Shown one piece after another: positions 32,647 to 44,733 of a stretch of 64,000 nt of DNA (positions within the stretch are counted from its first letter, which is position 1; each line of letters starts with the position of its first letter). Under the pieces are notes generated by a model. The model was not told the origin of the DNA, did not search any database, and saw nothing but the letters and a program-made list of their open reading frames with translations. The DNA comes from Streptomyces sannanensis (GTDB lineage: Bacteria; Actinomycetota; Actinomycetes; Streptomycetales; Streptomycetaceae). The DNA is taken from positions 4,712,001-4,776,000 of the forward strand of contig NZ_BAAAYL010000001.1 in assembly GCF_039536205.1 (NCBI RefSeq), given 5' to 3'. Both the position numbers and the translations under genes were made by a program.

Positions 32647-33939
32647 ATGATGCGTACGCGTCCGCTGAAGGTGGCGCTGCTGGGCTGTGGAGTGGTCGGC
32701 TCAGAGGTGGCGCGCATCATGACGACGCACGCCGACGACCTCACGGCGAGGATCGGTGCCCCGGTGGAGCTCGCCGGCGTCGCCGTCCGCCGCCCGTCCA
32801 AGGTGCGCGAGGGTATCGACCCGTCGCTGATCACCACCGACGCCACGGCGCTCGTCAAACGCGGTGACATCGACGTCGTCGTCGAGGTCATCGGCGGCAT
32901 CGAGCCCGCCCGCACCCTCATCACCACCGCCTTCGAGCACGGCGCCTCCGTCGTCTCCGCCAACAAGGCGCTGCTCGCCCAGGACGGCGCGGCCCTCCAC
33001 GCCGCAGCCGGCCGGCACGGCCGGGACCTGTACTACGAGGCCGCCGTGGCCGGCGCCATCCCGCTGATCCGCCCGCTGCGCGAGTCCCTCGCCGGCGACA
33101 AGATCAACCGGGTGATGGGCATCGTCAACGGCACCACCAACTTCATCCTCGACAAGATGGACTCCACCGGCGCCGGCTACCAGGAGGCGCTGGACGAGGC
33201 CACCGCGCTCGGTTACGCCGAGGCCGACCCGACCGCCGACGTCGAGGGGTTCGACGCCGCCGCCAAGGCCGCGATCCTGGCCGGTATCGCCTTCCACACC
33301 CGGGTGCGCCTCGACGACGTCTACCGCGAGGGCATGACCGAGGTCACTGCGGCCGACTTCGCCTCCGCGAAGGGGATGGGCTGCACCATCAAGCTGCTCG
33401 CCATCTGCGAGCGCGCCGCCGACGGCCGGTCGGTCACCGCGCGGGTCCACCCGGCGATGATCCCGCTCAGCCACCCGCTCGCCTCTGTCCGCGAGGCGTA
33501 CAACGCGGTCTTCGTCGAGTCGGAGGCCTCGGGCCGGCTGATGTTCTACGGTCCGGGCGCGGGCGGCGCGCCGACCGCCTCCGCCGTCCTCGGCGACCTG
33601 GTCGCGGTCTGCCGCAACAAGCTCGCGGGCGTCACCGGTCCCGGCGAGTCCGCGTACAGCCGGCTGCCCGTGTCCTCCATGGGCGAGGTCGTCACGCGGT
33701 ACCACATCAGTCTCGACGTGGCCGACAAGCCGGGTGTACTCGCCCAGTGCGCGACGGTCTTCGCCGAGCACGGCGTATCCATCGACACGGTGCGCCAGAC
33801 GGGCAAGGGTGGCGAGGCCTCCCTTGTCGTCGTCACCCATCGCGCGACCGACGCTGCCCTGTCGGGCACCGTCGAGGCGCTGCGCCAGCTCGACACCGTG
33901 CACGGTGTCGCCAGCATCATGCGGGTTGAAGGAGAGTAA
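32647..33939 (+). CDS. hom: Homoserine dehydrogenase
   Basis: 430 residues from ATG 32647, with GAGG just upstream; an ATG three bases later is equivalent. Rossmann motif VALLGCGVVGSEVA, NKALLA, and the catalytic/substrate region YYEAAVAGAIPLIRPL, NGTTNFIL, and EADPTADVEGFDAAAKA. The C-terminal ACT domain (SLDVADKPGVLAQCATVFAE) suggests feedback control by threonine. It converts aspartate semialdehyde to homoserine. Six bases separate it from thrC. Confidence 0.96.
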   Translation: MMRTRPLKVALLGCGVVGSEVARIMTTHADDLTARIGAPVELAGVAVRRPSKVREGIDPSLITTDATALVKRGDIDVVVEVIGGIEPARTLITTAFEHGASVVSANKALLAQDGAALHAAAGRHGRDLYYEAAVAGAIPLIRPLRESLAGDKINRVMGIVNGTTNFILDKMDSTGAGYQEALDEATALGYAEADPTADVEGFDAAAKAAILAGIAFHTRVRLDDVYREGMTEVTAADFASAKGMGCTIKLLAICERAADGRSVTARVHPAMIPLSHPLASVREAYNAVFVESEASGRLMFYGPGAGGAPTASAVLGDLVAVCRNKLAGVTGPGESAYSRLPVSSMGEVVTRYHISLDVADKPGVLAQCATVFAEHGVSIDTVRQTGKGGEASLVVVTHRATDAALSGTVEALRQLDTVHGVASIMRVEGE

Positions 33940-33945
33940 GCAGCC

Positions 33946-35007
33946 ATGACCACACACCAGTGGCGGGGAATCATCGAGGAGTATCGCGACCGGCTTCCGG
34001 TGACGGACACGACGCCGGTGGTCACGCTCCGCGAGGGCGGTACGCCGCTCGTGCCCGCGCAGGTGCTCTCCGAGCGCACGGGCTGCGAGGTCCACCTCAA
34101 GGTCGAGGGTGCCAACCCCACCGGTTCCTTCAAGGACCGCGGTATGACCATGGCCATCTCCAAGGCCAAGGAGGAGGGTGCCAAGGCGGTCATCTGCGCC
34201 TCCACCGGCAACACTTCCGCTTCCGCCGCCGCGTACGCGGTACGGGCCGGAATGGTCTGCGCCGTTCTGGTGCCCCAGGGTAAGATCGCGTTCGGCAAGA
34301 TGGGCCAGGCGCTGGTGCACGGCGCCCGTATCCTCCAGGTCGACGGCAACTTCGACGACTGCCTGACGCTTGCCCGTTCGCTGTCCGAGAACTACCCGGT
34401 GGCGCTGGTTAATTCGGTTAACCCGGTGCGTATCGAGGGCCAGAAGACCGCGGCGTTCGAGATCGTCGACATGCTCGGCGACGCGCCCGACATCCATGTG
34501 CTGCCCGTCGGCAACGCCGGCAACATCACGGCGTACTGGAAGGGTTACACCGAATACGCGGCCGACGGCGTCTCCACGAAGAGGCCGCGCATGTGGGGCT
34601 TCCAGGCTTCCGGTTCCGCGCCGATCGTGCGCGGCGAGGTCGTCAAGGACCCGTCGACCATCGCCACCGCGATCCGTATCGGCAACCCGGCGTCCTGGCA
34701 GTACGCGTTGGCCGCGCGGGACGAATCGGGCGGCCTCATCGACGAGGTGACGGACCGCCAGATCCTCTCCGCCTACCGGCTGTTGGCCGCCCAGGAGGGC
34801 GTCTTCGTGGAGCCCGCCTCCGCCGCGTCCGTCGCCGGCCTGCTCAAGGCGGCCGAGCTGGGCAAGGTCGACCCGGGCCAGCGGATCGTCTGCACGGTCA
34901 CCGGAAACGGCCTCAAGGACCCGGACTGGGCGGTCGCCGGAGCGCCCCAGCCGGTCACGGTGCCGGTCGACGCGGCTGCCGCCGCGCAGCGCCTCGGCCT
35001 CGTGTAA
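33946..35007 (+). CDS. thrC: Threonine synthase
   Basis: 353 residues, the short actinobacterial type. PLP lysine in [29 protein letters not shown], and the phosphate-binding [14 protein letters not shown]. It converts O-phosphohomoserine to threonine. The start follows AGGAGAGTAAGCAGCC and is close to the end of hom, so the two are co-transcribed. Confidence 0.97.
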   Translation: MTTHQWRGIIEEYRDRLPVTDTTPVVTLREGGTPLVPAQVLSERTGCEVHLKVEGANPTGSFKDRGMTMAISKAKEEGAKAVICASTGNTSASAAAYAVRAGMVCAVLVPQGKIAFGKMGQALVHGARILQVDGNFDDCLTLARSLSENYPVALVNSVNPVRIEGQKTAAFEIVDMLGDAPDIHVLPVGNAGNITAYWKGYTEYAADGVSTKRPRMWGFQASGSAPIVRGEVVKDPSTIATAIRIGNPASWQYALAARDESGGLIDEVTDRQILSAYRLLAAQEGVFVEPASAASVAGLLKAAELGKVDPGQRIVCTVTGNGLKDPDWAVAGAPQPVTVPVDAAAAAQRLGLV

Positions 35008-35040
35008 ACGGCGTAAACCGCTTCACCTCCGCACATGGGG

Positions 35041-35081
35041 GCACAGGGGGCTCGCGACACGCATCGTGCGCCTCCTGTGCG
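35041..35081 (+). terminator. Imperfect hairpin after thrC
   Basis: GCACAGG-GGGC pairs with GCC-TCCTGTGC around a loop. In the 239-base gap before thrB; no gene is seen in that gap. Confidence 0.5.
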
Positions 35082-35246
35082 CCCTATGTCGACACAGAAC
35101 CTTCCTTCGATAGGCTGTACTCAACCCGCCCGCCGCATATGCCGCGGTGATGCTGTCTTCGAGGACCCCTGGTCCGTGGACGCCTTCGGGAATTCCGTCA
35201 GTCAGCCGTAGAACCAAGCAGTAAAAACCAAGGAGTCATCAGAGCG

Positions 35247-36164
35247 ATGGCCGGTCCCGCGTTCCGCGCCGCCGCCGTACGGGTGCGCGTTCCCGCCACC
35301 AGCGCCAACCTCGGTCCGGGCTTCGACGCCCTGGGCCTGTCGCTGGGGCTCTATGACGACGTGGTCGTCCGCGTCGCCGATTCCGGCCTGCACATCGACA
35401 TCGCGGGCGAGGGCGCCGAGACGCTCCCCCGCGACGAGAGCCATCTGCTCGTACGCTCCATGCGCACGGCCTTCGACCTGCTCGGCGGGCAGCCGCGTGG
35501 CCTCGAGGTCGTCTGCGCCAACCGCATTCCGCACGGCCGCGGCCTCGGTTCCTCCTCCGCCGCCATCTGCGCCGGCATAGTCGCCGCCCGCGCGGTGACC
35601 ATAGGCGCCGACAGCAGGCTCGACGACGCCGCGCTGCTGGAGCTCGCCACCGAGATCGAGGGCCACCCCGACAATGTGGCCGCCTGTCTGCTCGGCGGCT
35701 TCACCCTCGCGTGGACCGAGGCGGGCTCGGCCCGCGCGATCAGAATGGATCCCGCGGACTCCGTCGTTCCGGTGGTCTTCGTGCCGGGCAAGCCGGTACT
35801 GACGGAGACCGCGCGCGGCCTGCTGCCGCGTACGGTCCCGCATGTGGACGCCGCCACCAACGCCGGACGGGCGGGACTGCTCGTGGAGGCTCTGACCCGG
35901 CGCCCCGAGCTGCTGCTGCCGGCCACCGAGGACCGGCTGCACCAGGAATACCGCGCTCCCGCGATGCCGGAGAGCGTGGCTCTGGTCAACCGTCTGCGCG
36001 CGGACGGCGTCCCCGCGGTCATCAGCGGCGCCGGCCCGACGGTGCTCGCGCTGACCGACGACAGCACCGCCGACAAGGTCGCGCGACTGGCGGGCGAGGG
36101 ATGGGCGGCAAACCGGCTCACTCTGGACGCCGCGGGGGCGAGTGTGCTGCCGCTCGGTTCGTAG
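35247..36164 (+). CDS. thrB: Homoserine kinase
   Basis: 305 residues, GHMP kinase family: VPATSANLGPGFDALGLSLG motif 1 near residue 12, ATP-binding PHGRGLGSSSAAICAG near 92, and the C-terminal AVISGAGPTVLAL. It phosphorylates homoserine for thrC. It follows a 239-base gap and may have its own promoter, although it is in the same direction as thrC. Confidence 0.97.
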   Translation: MAGPAFRAAAVRVRVPATSANLGPGFDALGLSLGLYDDVVVRVADSGLHIDIAGEGAETLPRDESHLLVRSMRTAFDLLGGQPRGLEVVCANRIPHGRGLGSSSAAICAGIVAARAVTIGADSRLDDAALLELATEIEGHPDNVAACLLGGFTLAWTEAGSARAIRMDPADSVVPVVFVPGKPVLTETARGLLPRTVPHVDAATNAGRAGLLVEALTRRPELLLPATEDRLHQEYRAPAMPESVALVNRLRADGVPAVISGAGPTVLALTDDSTADKVARLAGEGWAANRLTLDAAGASVLPLGS

Positions 36165-36561
36165 CGCACGAAAGGCCGACACGGATTGTCGGTGAACGAG
36201 AGGGGGAATGTTTGTTGGATCCGGTAGTGTTAATCTCAATGCCACCGAGGTCAATGTGGCTCGGTGCTCTGTGTCCCCATCAGGGACCGCCTTTCTTCCG
36301 AGAGCCTCCCCGACTGCCTGAGCAGCCTGCCTGAGCAGTTTCGAGCACGCTCCGGAACCGGCACGACACCCCACGCTTTTCCCAGGAGGGGCCGAGTTGG
36401 GGGACTCGGGCCGGACGCTTGTACATACATCTCTCCGCCACACCCGGCGGACACCCGCCCCGACTCCGGTCCACGGTCCGAAAGACCACGGTCCGCGGTC
36501 GGACAGCACAACCGGTCGCCGAGCCAGACAGGCCGACGTCCGCTCCAGGGAAGGACCCTTC
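36165..36561 (+). promoter_or_regulatory. Long rho leader region
   Basis: 397 bases without a convincing gene. An AT-richer patch at 36210-36240 (TTTGTTGGATCCGGTAGTG, then TTAATCTC) looks promoter-like. The rest is GC-rich and would form a leader of about 320 bases. Long leaders allow self-termination control of rho in other bacteria; here that is inference. Confidence 0.45.
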
Positions 36562-38541
<1,980 letters not shown>

Positions 38542-38576
38542 GCCTCGGCAGGCCGTTGTTGACGGTTCTTTGTCGG

Positions 38577-38612
38577 AAGTGCGCCCCGTTACGCAAGTGA
38601 CGGGGCGCACTT
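38577..38612 (+). terminator. Terminator of rho
   Basis: 13-bp perfect stem AAGTGCGCCCCGT/ACGGGGCGCACTT with a 10-base loop, about 35 bases after the stop. Confidence 0.85.
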
Positions 38613-38764
38613 CTGCCTTGTAGGATCAATGTGCCAAGGTGGGGGGGAACACACTTGCGTGCGCCCGTCGTATGTCCGTGAGCGCGAACTTTCGCTGCCC
38701 TTGCGCGGGCGCCTCTTCTTACTCTCTCCCTCTCCTTCGAGCTTTCCATCGACAGGAGCTGTGA

Positions 38765-40543
38765 GTGTCATCTTCTCGGCAGAGGGCTAGAATTGCCCTC
38801 CCAGCGGCATTTGCCGCGATAGCGCTGGGCGGCGCGACCATGGTCGCCGCCCCCGCGCAGGCGTACACGGCGCCGCAGTTGCACGACAACCAGCAGAGCA
38901 AGCCGGTCGCGTCCGACGCGGACCTTGCCGCGCGGGCCTCGGCCTGGCTCAAGGCGGAGGGTGAGCCCGGCACCGCCGAGTCGCCCAAGACGTCGGCCGA
39001 CACGTCCACTTCCGGCACCCAGTCCACGGACACGCCGGACAAGATGATCATAGGTGGGTCCAACGCCCCTTACGGCGAGGCGCCCTGGATGACCCAGCTG
39101 TACGGGGTCGACCCGGCCACCGGCCAGGGCTTCTTCTGCGGCGGTGCGCTGATCGCCCCGGCGAAGGTTCTCACCGCCGCCCACTGCGTGGACGGCGCGA
39201 ACTGGCCGGCGGACGGTCTCGTCGTCGCCGGTGCGACCACGCTGCTGTCCGCGGGACCCGACTTCCACGGTGGCAAGCCCGCCAGGGTGACGCGCCAGTG
39301 GGTGCACCCGTCGTACGACCACGACGTCCTGAACGATGTGGCCGTGCTGACGCTGGACCGCCCGCTGCCGTTCAAGACGCTGCAGACGGTGACGCCCACC
39401 GACACGGCCTCGTACACGCCGGGCACGACCGGTGTCGTCTACGGATGGGGCCGCACCAGCGGTACGCCCGGTTCGGGCATCTCGACCTATCTGAAGAAGG
39501 CCTCGCTGCCGGTTCAGGACGACTCGAAGTGCACCAGCTTCCCGGTCGGGCAGCAGTACTTCGTCAAGGGTTCGATGTTCTGTGCCGGCACCCCGGCCGG
39601 CGGCACCGACGACACCACGGTCTCGCCGTGCAACGGCGACTCCGGCGGCCCGCTCATCGTCAACGGCCGTATCGCCGGTGTGGTGTCGTGGGGGGTGAAC
39701 AACTGCATCGAGAACGGCGCGTACCCGGTCTTCTCGAAGGTCAGTACCTTCGCCGGCAAGATCAACCAACGCGCGGACGACGCGAACTTCACCGACGACA
39801 ACAAGGCCGACCTGTTCGCTCGTAACAAGAGCACGAAGAACGCCGTCGTCTTCCCGTCGCGCGGCACTTCGCTGGGATCCGCGATCACCTTCGGTGACTA
39901 CAGCAACGTCAGCCTGTGGCGGCAGACCGACCTCGACCGGGACGGCTCCGAGGACGAGGTCTTTCGCACGCTGAACGGCGACATGTACTGGTTCCGCTGG
40001 AAGTACAACGAGTCGACGAACCAGTACGACCCCGTCGAGACCCGCATCGGCACCGGCTGGGGCAAGGTCAAGACGATCGTCTTCCCGGGCGACGTCACCG
40101 GTGACGGCTTCGCCGACATGCTCTCCGTGGACTACGCGGGCATCCTGTGGACGTACCCCGGCAAGGGCAACGGCACCTGGGGCACGCGCATGCAGGGCGG
40201 CTCCGGCTGGGGCAGCTACGTCGTGGTCGGCAAGGGAGACTTCAGCGGCGACGGCAAGGCGGACATGCTGGTCCGCGACACCGCGGGGCGTCTGTGGATG
40301 TACCTCGGCCGCGGTGTCGCCACCGCGCCGTTCAGCAACCAGCGCGTCCAGGTCGGCTCCGGCTGGAACTTCACCGCCTACGCCGCCCCCGGTGACGTGA
40401 CCGGCGACGGCGCCGCCGATCTGGTGGTCCGCGACTCCGCGGGTTCGCTGTACCTGTACCCGAGCCGCAACTCCGCCACGGTGCCCTTCAAGGACCGTGT
40501 GAAGATCGGCTCCGGCTGGAACTCGTACGACATGATCGGCTGA
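38765..40543 (+). CDS. Secreted trypsin-like serine protease with FG-GAP/VCBS repeats
   Basis: 592 residues; GTG start with AGGAG seven bases upstream. A signal peptide ends near residue 33 (VAAPAQA). A pro-region of about 60 residues leads to the trypsin activation site IIGG near 94. Catalytic triad: His in LTAAHCVDG, Asp in LNDVAVLTLD, Ser in CNGDSGGPLIV (about 290). From about 345 to the end come repeated D-x-[DNS]-x-D-G-like segments (GDVTGDGFADMLSVD, GDFSGDGKADMLVRD, GDVTGDGAADLVVRD), i.e. calcium-binding FG-GAP-type propeller repeats. It is extracellular. A paralogue with a dead active site follows. Confidence 0.92.
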   Translation: MSSSRQRARIALPAAFAAIALGGATMVAAPAQAYTAPQLHDNQQSKPVASDADLAARASAWLKAEGEPGTAESPKTSADTSTSGTQSTDTPDKMIIGGSNAPYGEAPWMTQLYGVDPATGQGFFCGGALIAPAKVLTAAHCVDGANWPADGLVVAGATTLLSAGPDFHGGKPARVTRQWVHPSYDHDVLNDVAVLTLDRPLPFKTLQTVTPTDTASYTPGTTGVVYGWGRTSGTPGSGISTYLKKASLPVQDDSKCTSFPVGQQYFVKGSMFCAGTPAGGTDDTTVSPCNGDSGGPLIVNGRIAGVVSWGVNNCIENGAYPVFSKVSTFAGKINQRADDANFTDDNKADLFARNKSTKNAVVFPSRGTSLGSAITFGDYSNVSLWRQTDLDRDGSEDEVFRTLNGDMYWFRWKYNESTNQYDPVETRIGTGWGKVKTIVFPGDVTGDGFADMLSVDYAGILWTYPGKGNGTWGTRMQGGSGWGSYVVVGKGDFSGDGKADMLVRDTAGRLWMYLGRGVATAPFSNQRVQVGSGWNFTAYAAPGDVTGDGAADLVVRDSAGSLYLYPSRNSATVPFKDRVKIGSGWNSYDMIG

Positions 40544-40557
40544 TACGCGTCAAAAGC

Positions 40558-40591
40558 TGTGCCCACCACCGCACTTCGGGTGGTGGGCACA
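40558..40591 (+). terminator. Terminator between the protease and its paralogue
   Basis: 13-bp perfect stem TGTGCCCACCACC/GGTGGTGGGCACA with an 8-base loop, then AACCATTTTCC. Confidence 0.85.
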
Positions 40592-40652
40592 ACCATTTTC
40601 CCTGCGCATCCGTCCCCATGACGACTCATCAAAGACGACGATTGGTCAGCGC

Positions 40653-41915
40653 ATGACGATTTTCAGGAAGCTGCCCGCGGCGGCGATCTCGATGGGGGCC
40701 CTGGCAGCAGGCCTGCTCGCACCCACGTCCGCGCACGCGATCGTGGGGGGCGCGGAGGCGCAGTCGGACGTGCCATGGATGGTGCAGTTCCATGTCACCG
40801 AGAAGGCCACCGGCAAGAAGCACGTCTGCGCCGGTGCGGCGGTGACCTCGCGCAAGGTGGTGACTGCGGCGAGCTGTCTGGGCAGCCCGGCCGCTCATAC
40901 GGTGAAGATGGCCGCCGGCCTCAACCGGCTCCTCACGGACGCGGAGCTGACCGGTTACCCCACGGACTCCGCGCCGTGGTCCCTTCCGGTGACCCCCTGC
41001 ACGGGGGACGAGGGAGGTCCGCTGGTCGTCGGAGGCCGGCTCGTGGGCATCTACTCGCACGGTGCCAAGGACTGTGTGGCCAAGGACGGGCACGCGGCCT
41101 TCACCAAGGCGAGTGCGTTCATGGGCGAGATCAACGCCCGGGTCAACGACGCGAATCTCAGCCAGGACGACAAGGCCGATCTCTTCGCGATGACGCCCCA
41201 GGGCCGTCGCTACACGTACTACAGCACCGGAGCCGGGCTCGCCGCCCCGAAGCAGCTCCCCACCCTCGCAAAGCCGTACACCCGTTTCCGGCAGGCCGAC
41301 CTCGATCGCGACGGGAACCAGGACTACGTCTACCGGACCTCCGACGGCTCGCTGTACTGGGAGCACTGCGTCTGCCTCTTTGACGGGAGCGGAATCATCA
41401 GCGACTGGTACACCACCAAGATCGGCAGCGGGTGGAACTCCATGCGGTCCATCACGGTCCCCGGCGACCTCACCGGCGACGGCAAGCCCGACCTGGTCGC
41501 CGTCGACGGCTACGGCGTCCAGTGGACCTACCCCGGCAAGGGGAACGGGTATCTCGGGACCCGTATCAAAACCGCCACCGGCTGGGGCGGGTACACCGTC
41601 TTCGGCAGCGGCGACTACAGCAATGACGGCAAGGCGGACCTGCTGACCCGCGACAGCGCGGGCAGGCTCTGGCTGCACAAGGGCCGCGGCTCCGCGACCC
41701 AGCCGTTCGCCACTCGTGTCCAGGTCGGCACGGGCTGGAACTTCACGGCGTACGTCGCCACGGGTGACACCACCGGTGACGGCAAGGCCGACATCTTCGT
41801 CCGCGACTCCTCCGGGACCCTCTGGTGTTACCCGGGCAGGGGCAGCGCGACGGAGCCGTTCAGGACCCGGTTCAAGGTCGGCACCGGCTGGAACGCGTAC
41901 AGCCTGCTCGGCTGA
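40653..41915 (+). CDS. Catalytically dead trypsin-like paralogue with FG-GAP repeats
   Basis: 420 residues. A signal peptide (LLAPTSAHA) leads straight into IVGG near residue 30, with no pro-region. The active site is lost at each visible point: the His motif reads VTAASC instead of TAAHC (residue 73 is Ser), the Ser motif reads GDEGGP (residue 118 is Glu), and about 80 residues that should carry the Asp are missing. The remaining cysteines and the C-terminal propeller repeats (GDLTGDGKPDLVAVD, GDYSNDGKADLLTRD, GDTTGDGKADIFVRD) are intact, so it is a stable secreted binding protein rather than a pseudogene. It lies behind the active paralogue, separated by a terminator. Confidence 0.88.
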   Translation: MTIFRKLPAAAISMGALAAGLLAPTSAHAIVGGAEAQSDVPWMVQFHVTEKATGKKHVCAGAAVTSRKVVTAASCLGSPAAHTVKMAAGLNRLLTDAELTGYPTDSAPWSLPVTPCTGDEGGPLVVGGRLVGIYSHGAKDCVAKDGHAAFTKASAFMGEINARVNDANLSQDDKADLFAMTPQGRRYTYYSTGAGLAAPKQLPTLAKPYTRFRQADLDRDGNQDYVYRTSDGSLYWEHCVCLFDGSGIISDWYTTKIGSGWNSMRSITVPGDLTGDGKPDLVAVDGYGVQWTYPGKGNGYLGTRIKTATGWGGYTVFGSGDYSNDGKADLLTRDSAGRLWLHKGRGSATQPFATRVQVGTGWNFTAYVATGDTTGDGKADIFVRDSSGTLWCYPGRGSATEPFRTRFKVGTGWNAYSLLG

Positions 41916-42031
41916 CCGGCCACACCCCTTACCGCCGTGCCCGCCGGGTGCGGTGGTCATAGCCTTGTATACAACCCTTTCGAATGAATGGCCGTCTTAC
42001 AGGTGTCAGGGCCGTAGGACCGAGGATCAGG

Positions 42032-43129
42032 ATGACCGAGCAGGGTAGGGGCCGAATACCCGGCGGTGGGAGCCGCAGCAGGGTCCGCCGGGCCGTGACC
42101 GCCGTCGTGTGGACCGCAGCGGTTGCCGTGCTCGTCTCGGGCATCGGCCTCGGCTACGTCTACGTCAAGCTCGACAACAATCTCCAGGGCGTCGACATCG
42201 ACACCCAGCTCGGGACCGACCGCCCCAAGAACCTCGGCAACGGATCCCTCGACGTCCTCGTCCTCGGCTCCGACTCCCGCTCCGGCGCGAACGCCGAGTA
42301 CGGCAGGGACGAGGGCACCGCCCGCTCCGACACCGCGATGGTGCTCCACGTCTACCGGGGCCATCGCAGGGCGACCGTCGTCTCCATCCCCCGCGACACC
42401 CTGATCACCCGCCCCGACTGCAGCGACAAGGACGGAAGGACGGTCCCCGGCGCGCGGCGGGTCATGTTCAACACCGCGTACGAGACCGGCGGCCCGGCCT
42501 GCGCCGTGAAAACCGTCGAGGCGATGTCCGGCATCCGCATGGACCACTACATCGAGGTCGACTTCACCGGCTTCAAGAAGATCGTCGACAAGCTCGGCGG
42601 CGTCGAGATCACCACCAGCCGGCCGATCGACGACGACAAGAGCCATCTGAACCTCCCGCCGGGCACCCACACCCTCGACGGCGAGCAGGCACTCGGTCTC
42701 GTACGCACCCGCAAGAGCGTCGGCGACGGCAGCGACCTCGGCCGTATCCAGCTCCAGCAGGCATTCGTCAAGGCGCTGATCGAACGGATCAAGGACGTCG
42801 GCGTCCTCGCCGGTCCCACGAAGATCTACGGCCTGGCGGAGACCACCACCGAGGCGATCACTCCCGACTCCGGGCTCGACTCGGTCAACGAACTGATCGG
42901 CTTCGCCAGGGGCCTCTCCCACCTCGATGCCGGCGATGTGCACATGGTGACGCTCCCGGTCCGGTACGACACCGCCGACCCCAATCGCGTCGTCCCGGTG
43001 GAGCGCCGGTCCGCCGAGGTCTGGGACGCACTCCGACGCGATCTGCCGGTCCCGGCCTCCGCCACCGAGGACACCGCGAAGGGCCGGGCCGGCAGCCTCG
43101 TCACCAGCGGTCCGGCCGGGCAGGAATAG
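42032..43129 (+). CDS. LytR-CpsA-Psr (LCP) family protein
   Basis: 365 residues from ATG 42032; an ATG at 41984 would add 16 residues but lacks a ribosome site. One membrane anchor ([20 protein letters not shown]) near the N-terminus, then the LCP domain: [76 protein letters not shown] and DLGRIQLQQ. The conserved Arg/Asp pyrophosphate-binding residues are visible. It attaches glycopolymers to peptidoglycan from lipid carriers. It lies just upstream of rpmE on its own. Confidence 0.93.
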   Translation: MTEQGRGRIPGGGSRSRVRRAVTAVVWTAAVAVLVSGIGLGYVYVKLDNNLQGVDIDTQLGTDRPKNLGNGSLDVLVLGSDSRSGANAEYGRDEGTARSDTAMVLHVYRGHRRATVVSIPRDTLITRPDCSDKDGRTVPGARRVMFNTAYETGGPACAVKTVEAMSGIRMDHYIEVDFTGFKKIVDKLGGVEITTSRPIDDDKSHLNLPPGTHTLDGEQALGLVRTRKSVGDGSDLGRIQLQQAFVKALIERIKDVGVLAGPTKIYGLAETTTEAITPDSGLDSVNELIGFARGLSHLDAGDVHMVTLPVRYDTADPNRVVPVERRSAEVWDALRRDLPVPASATEDTAKGRAGSLVTSGPAGQE

Positions 43130-43251
43130 TTCGCCCCCCACCCCGGTTTTGGGAGATACGGCCGGTCCTGGCAGACTGGTACGTCGGCCCCGGTTCACGT
43201 CCGCGCATCCCGCGCGTACGACCCGGTGCCCTCCCGAATCTAGGAGAGACC

Positions 43252-43476
43252 TTGAAGCGCGACATCCACCCCGAGTACGTCGAGACGCAGGTCAGCTGCA
43301 CCTGCGGCGCGTCGTTCACCACCCGTAGCACGATCCAGGCCGGCACCGTCCGCGCCGAAGTCTGCTCCGAGTGCCACCCGTTCTACACGGGCAAGCAGAA
43401 GATCCTCGACACCGGTGGCCGTGTGGCCCGCTTCGAGGCCCGCTTCGGCAAGGCTGCCGGCTCCGCCAAGAAGTAG
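43252..43476 (+). CDS. rpmE: 50S ribosomal protein L31
   Basis: 74 residues from TTG 43252, preceded by AGGAGAG. It is the zinc-binding type: Cys pair in SCTCG and a second pair in [14 protein letters not shown], with the standard start [13 protein letters not shown]. The Cys-containing form is normally the zinc-replete version; a Zur-regulated Cys-less copy should exist elsewhere. Confidence 0.97.
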   Translation: MKRDIHPEYVETQVSCTCGASFTTRSTIQAGTVRAEVCSECHPFYTGKQKILDTGGRVARFEARFGKAAGSAKK

Positions 43477-43488
43477 CGAGCCACTGCG

Positions 43489-43535
43489 CCGGTCTCCGGC
43501 TGCCCCTGCACGGGGTGGCCGGGGCCGGTGTTTTT
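43489..43535 (+). terminator. Terminator of rpmE
   Basis: Nested GC hairpin (CCGGCTGCCCC with GGGGTGGCCGG, two G-U wobbles) followed by TGTTTTTGTT, a rare case here with a U-tract. Confidence 0.8.
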
Positions 43536-43616
43536 GTTCTGCCCGAGGGGCCGGTGGATGCCCCGGGCAGGCACAGCTCCGTCCCGCAGCCGTTTCGTAC
43601 ACACCAGGAGCACAAG

Positions 43617-44696
43617 ATGTTCGAGGCCGTCGAGGAACTGATCGGCGAACACGCCGATCTCGAGAAGAAGCTCGCCGATCCTTCGGTCTTCGCAGACCAG
43701 GCGAACGCGCGCAAGCTCAACAAGCGCTACTCCGAGCTGACCCCGATCGTCGCCACGTACCGCTCCTGGAAGCAGACCGGCGACGACATCGAGACCGCCC
43801 GTGAGTTCGCCGCCGACGACCCGGACTTCGCGGCCGAGGTCAAGGAGCTGGAGAAGGCGCGCGAGGAGCTGACGGACAAGCTGCGGCTGCTGCTCGTCCC
43901 GCGCGACCCCAGTGACGACAAGGACGTCATCCTGGAGATCAAGGCGGGCGCGGGCGGCGACGAGTCGGCCCTCTTCGCCGGCGATCTGCTGCGCATGTAT
44001 CTGCGGTACGCCGAGCGCGTCGGATGGAAGACCGAGATCATCGACTCCACCGAGTCCGAGCTGGGCGGCTACAAGGACGTCCAGGTCGCCGTGAAGACCA
44101 AGGGCGGCAACGGAGCGACCGAGCCCGGCCAGGGCGTCTGGGCACGGCTGAAGTACGAGGGCGGAGTCCACCGTGTGCAGCGCGTGCCCGCCACCGAGTC
44201 CCAGGGGCGTATCCACACCTCCGCCGCCGGTGTCCTCGTGACGCCCGAGGCCGAGGAGATCGAGGTCGAGGTCAACCCCAACGACCTGCGGATCGACGTG
44301 TACCGCTCGTCCGGCCCCGGCGGCCAGTCCGTCAACACCACCGACTCCGCGGTGCGCATCACCCACCTGCCGACCGGTGTCGTCGCCTCCTGCCAGAACG
44401 AGAAGAGCCAGCTCCAGAACAAGGAGCAGGCACTCCGCATCCTGCGCTCCCGGCTGCTCGCCGCCGCCCAGGAGGAGGCCGAGAAGAACGCCGCGGACGC
44501 CCGGCGCAGCCAGGTGCGCACCGTGGACCGATCCGAGAAGATCCGTACGTACAACTTCCCCGAAAACCGGATCTCGGACCACCGGGTCGGCTTCAAGGCG
44601 TACAACTTGGACCAGGTGCTCGACGGCGACCTCGACTCCGTCATCCAGGCCTGCGTCGACGCCGACTCCGCCGCGAAGCTCGCGGCAGCGCAGTAA
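43617..44696 (+). CDS. prfA: Peptide chain release factor 1
   Basis: 359 residues, normal length. The GGQ motif lies in [17 protein letters not shown] near 234. The start [20 protein letters not shown] is that of RF1, and the anticodon-like PAT motif ([12 protein letters not shown]) gives UAG/UAA recognition. It is followed directly by prmC, which methylates the GGQ glutamine. Confidence 0.97.
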   Translation: MFEAVEELIGEHADLEKKLADPSVFADQANARKLNKRYSELTPIVATYRSWKQTGDDIETAREFAADDPDFAAEVKELEKAREELTDKLRLLLVPRDPSDDKDVILEIKAGAGGDESALFAGDLLRMYLRYAERVGWKTEIIDSTESELGGYKDVQVAVKTKGGNGATEPGQGVWARLKYEGGVHRVQRVPATESQGRIHTSAAGVLVTPEAEEIEVEVNPNDLRIDVYRSSGPGGQSVNTTDSAVRITHLPTGVVASCQNEKSQLQNKEQALRILRSRLLAAAQEEAEKNAADARRSQVRTVDRSEKIRTYNFPENRISDHRVGFKAYNLDQVLDGDLDSVIQACVDADSAAKLAAAQ

Positions 44697-44733
44697 CCCA
44701 ACAGCAAGCACACTCGCAGCCCCGGAGGACCAG

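Noticed and set aside
41976..42031. Upstream start ATG 41984 for the LCP gene and the nearby palindrome TTGTATACAA
   Set aside because: No ribosome site before 41984, and the palindrome is too short alone to call an operator.
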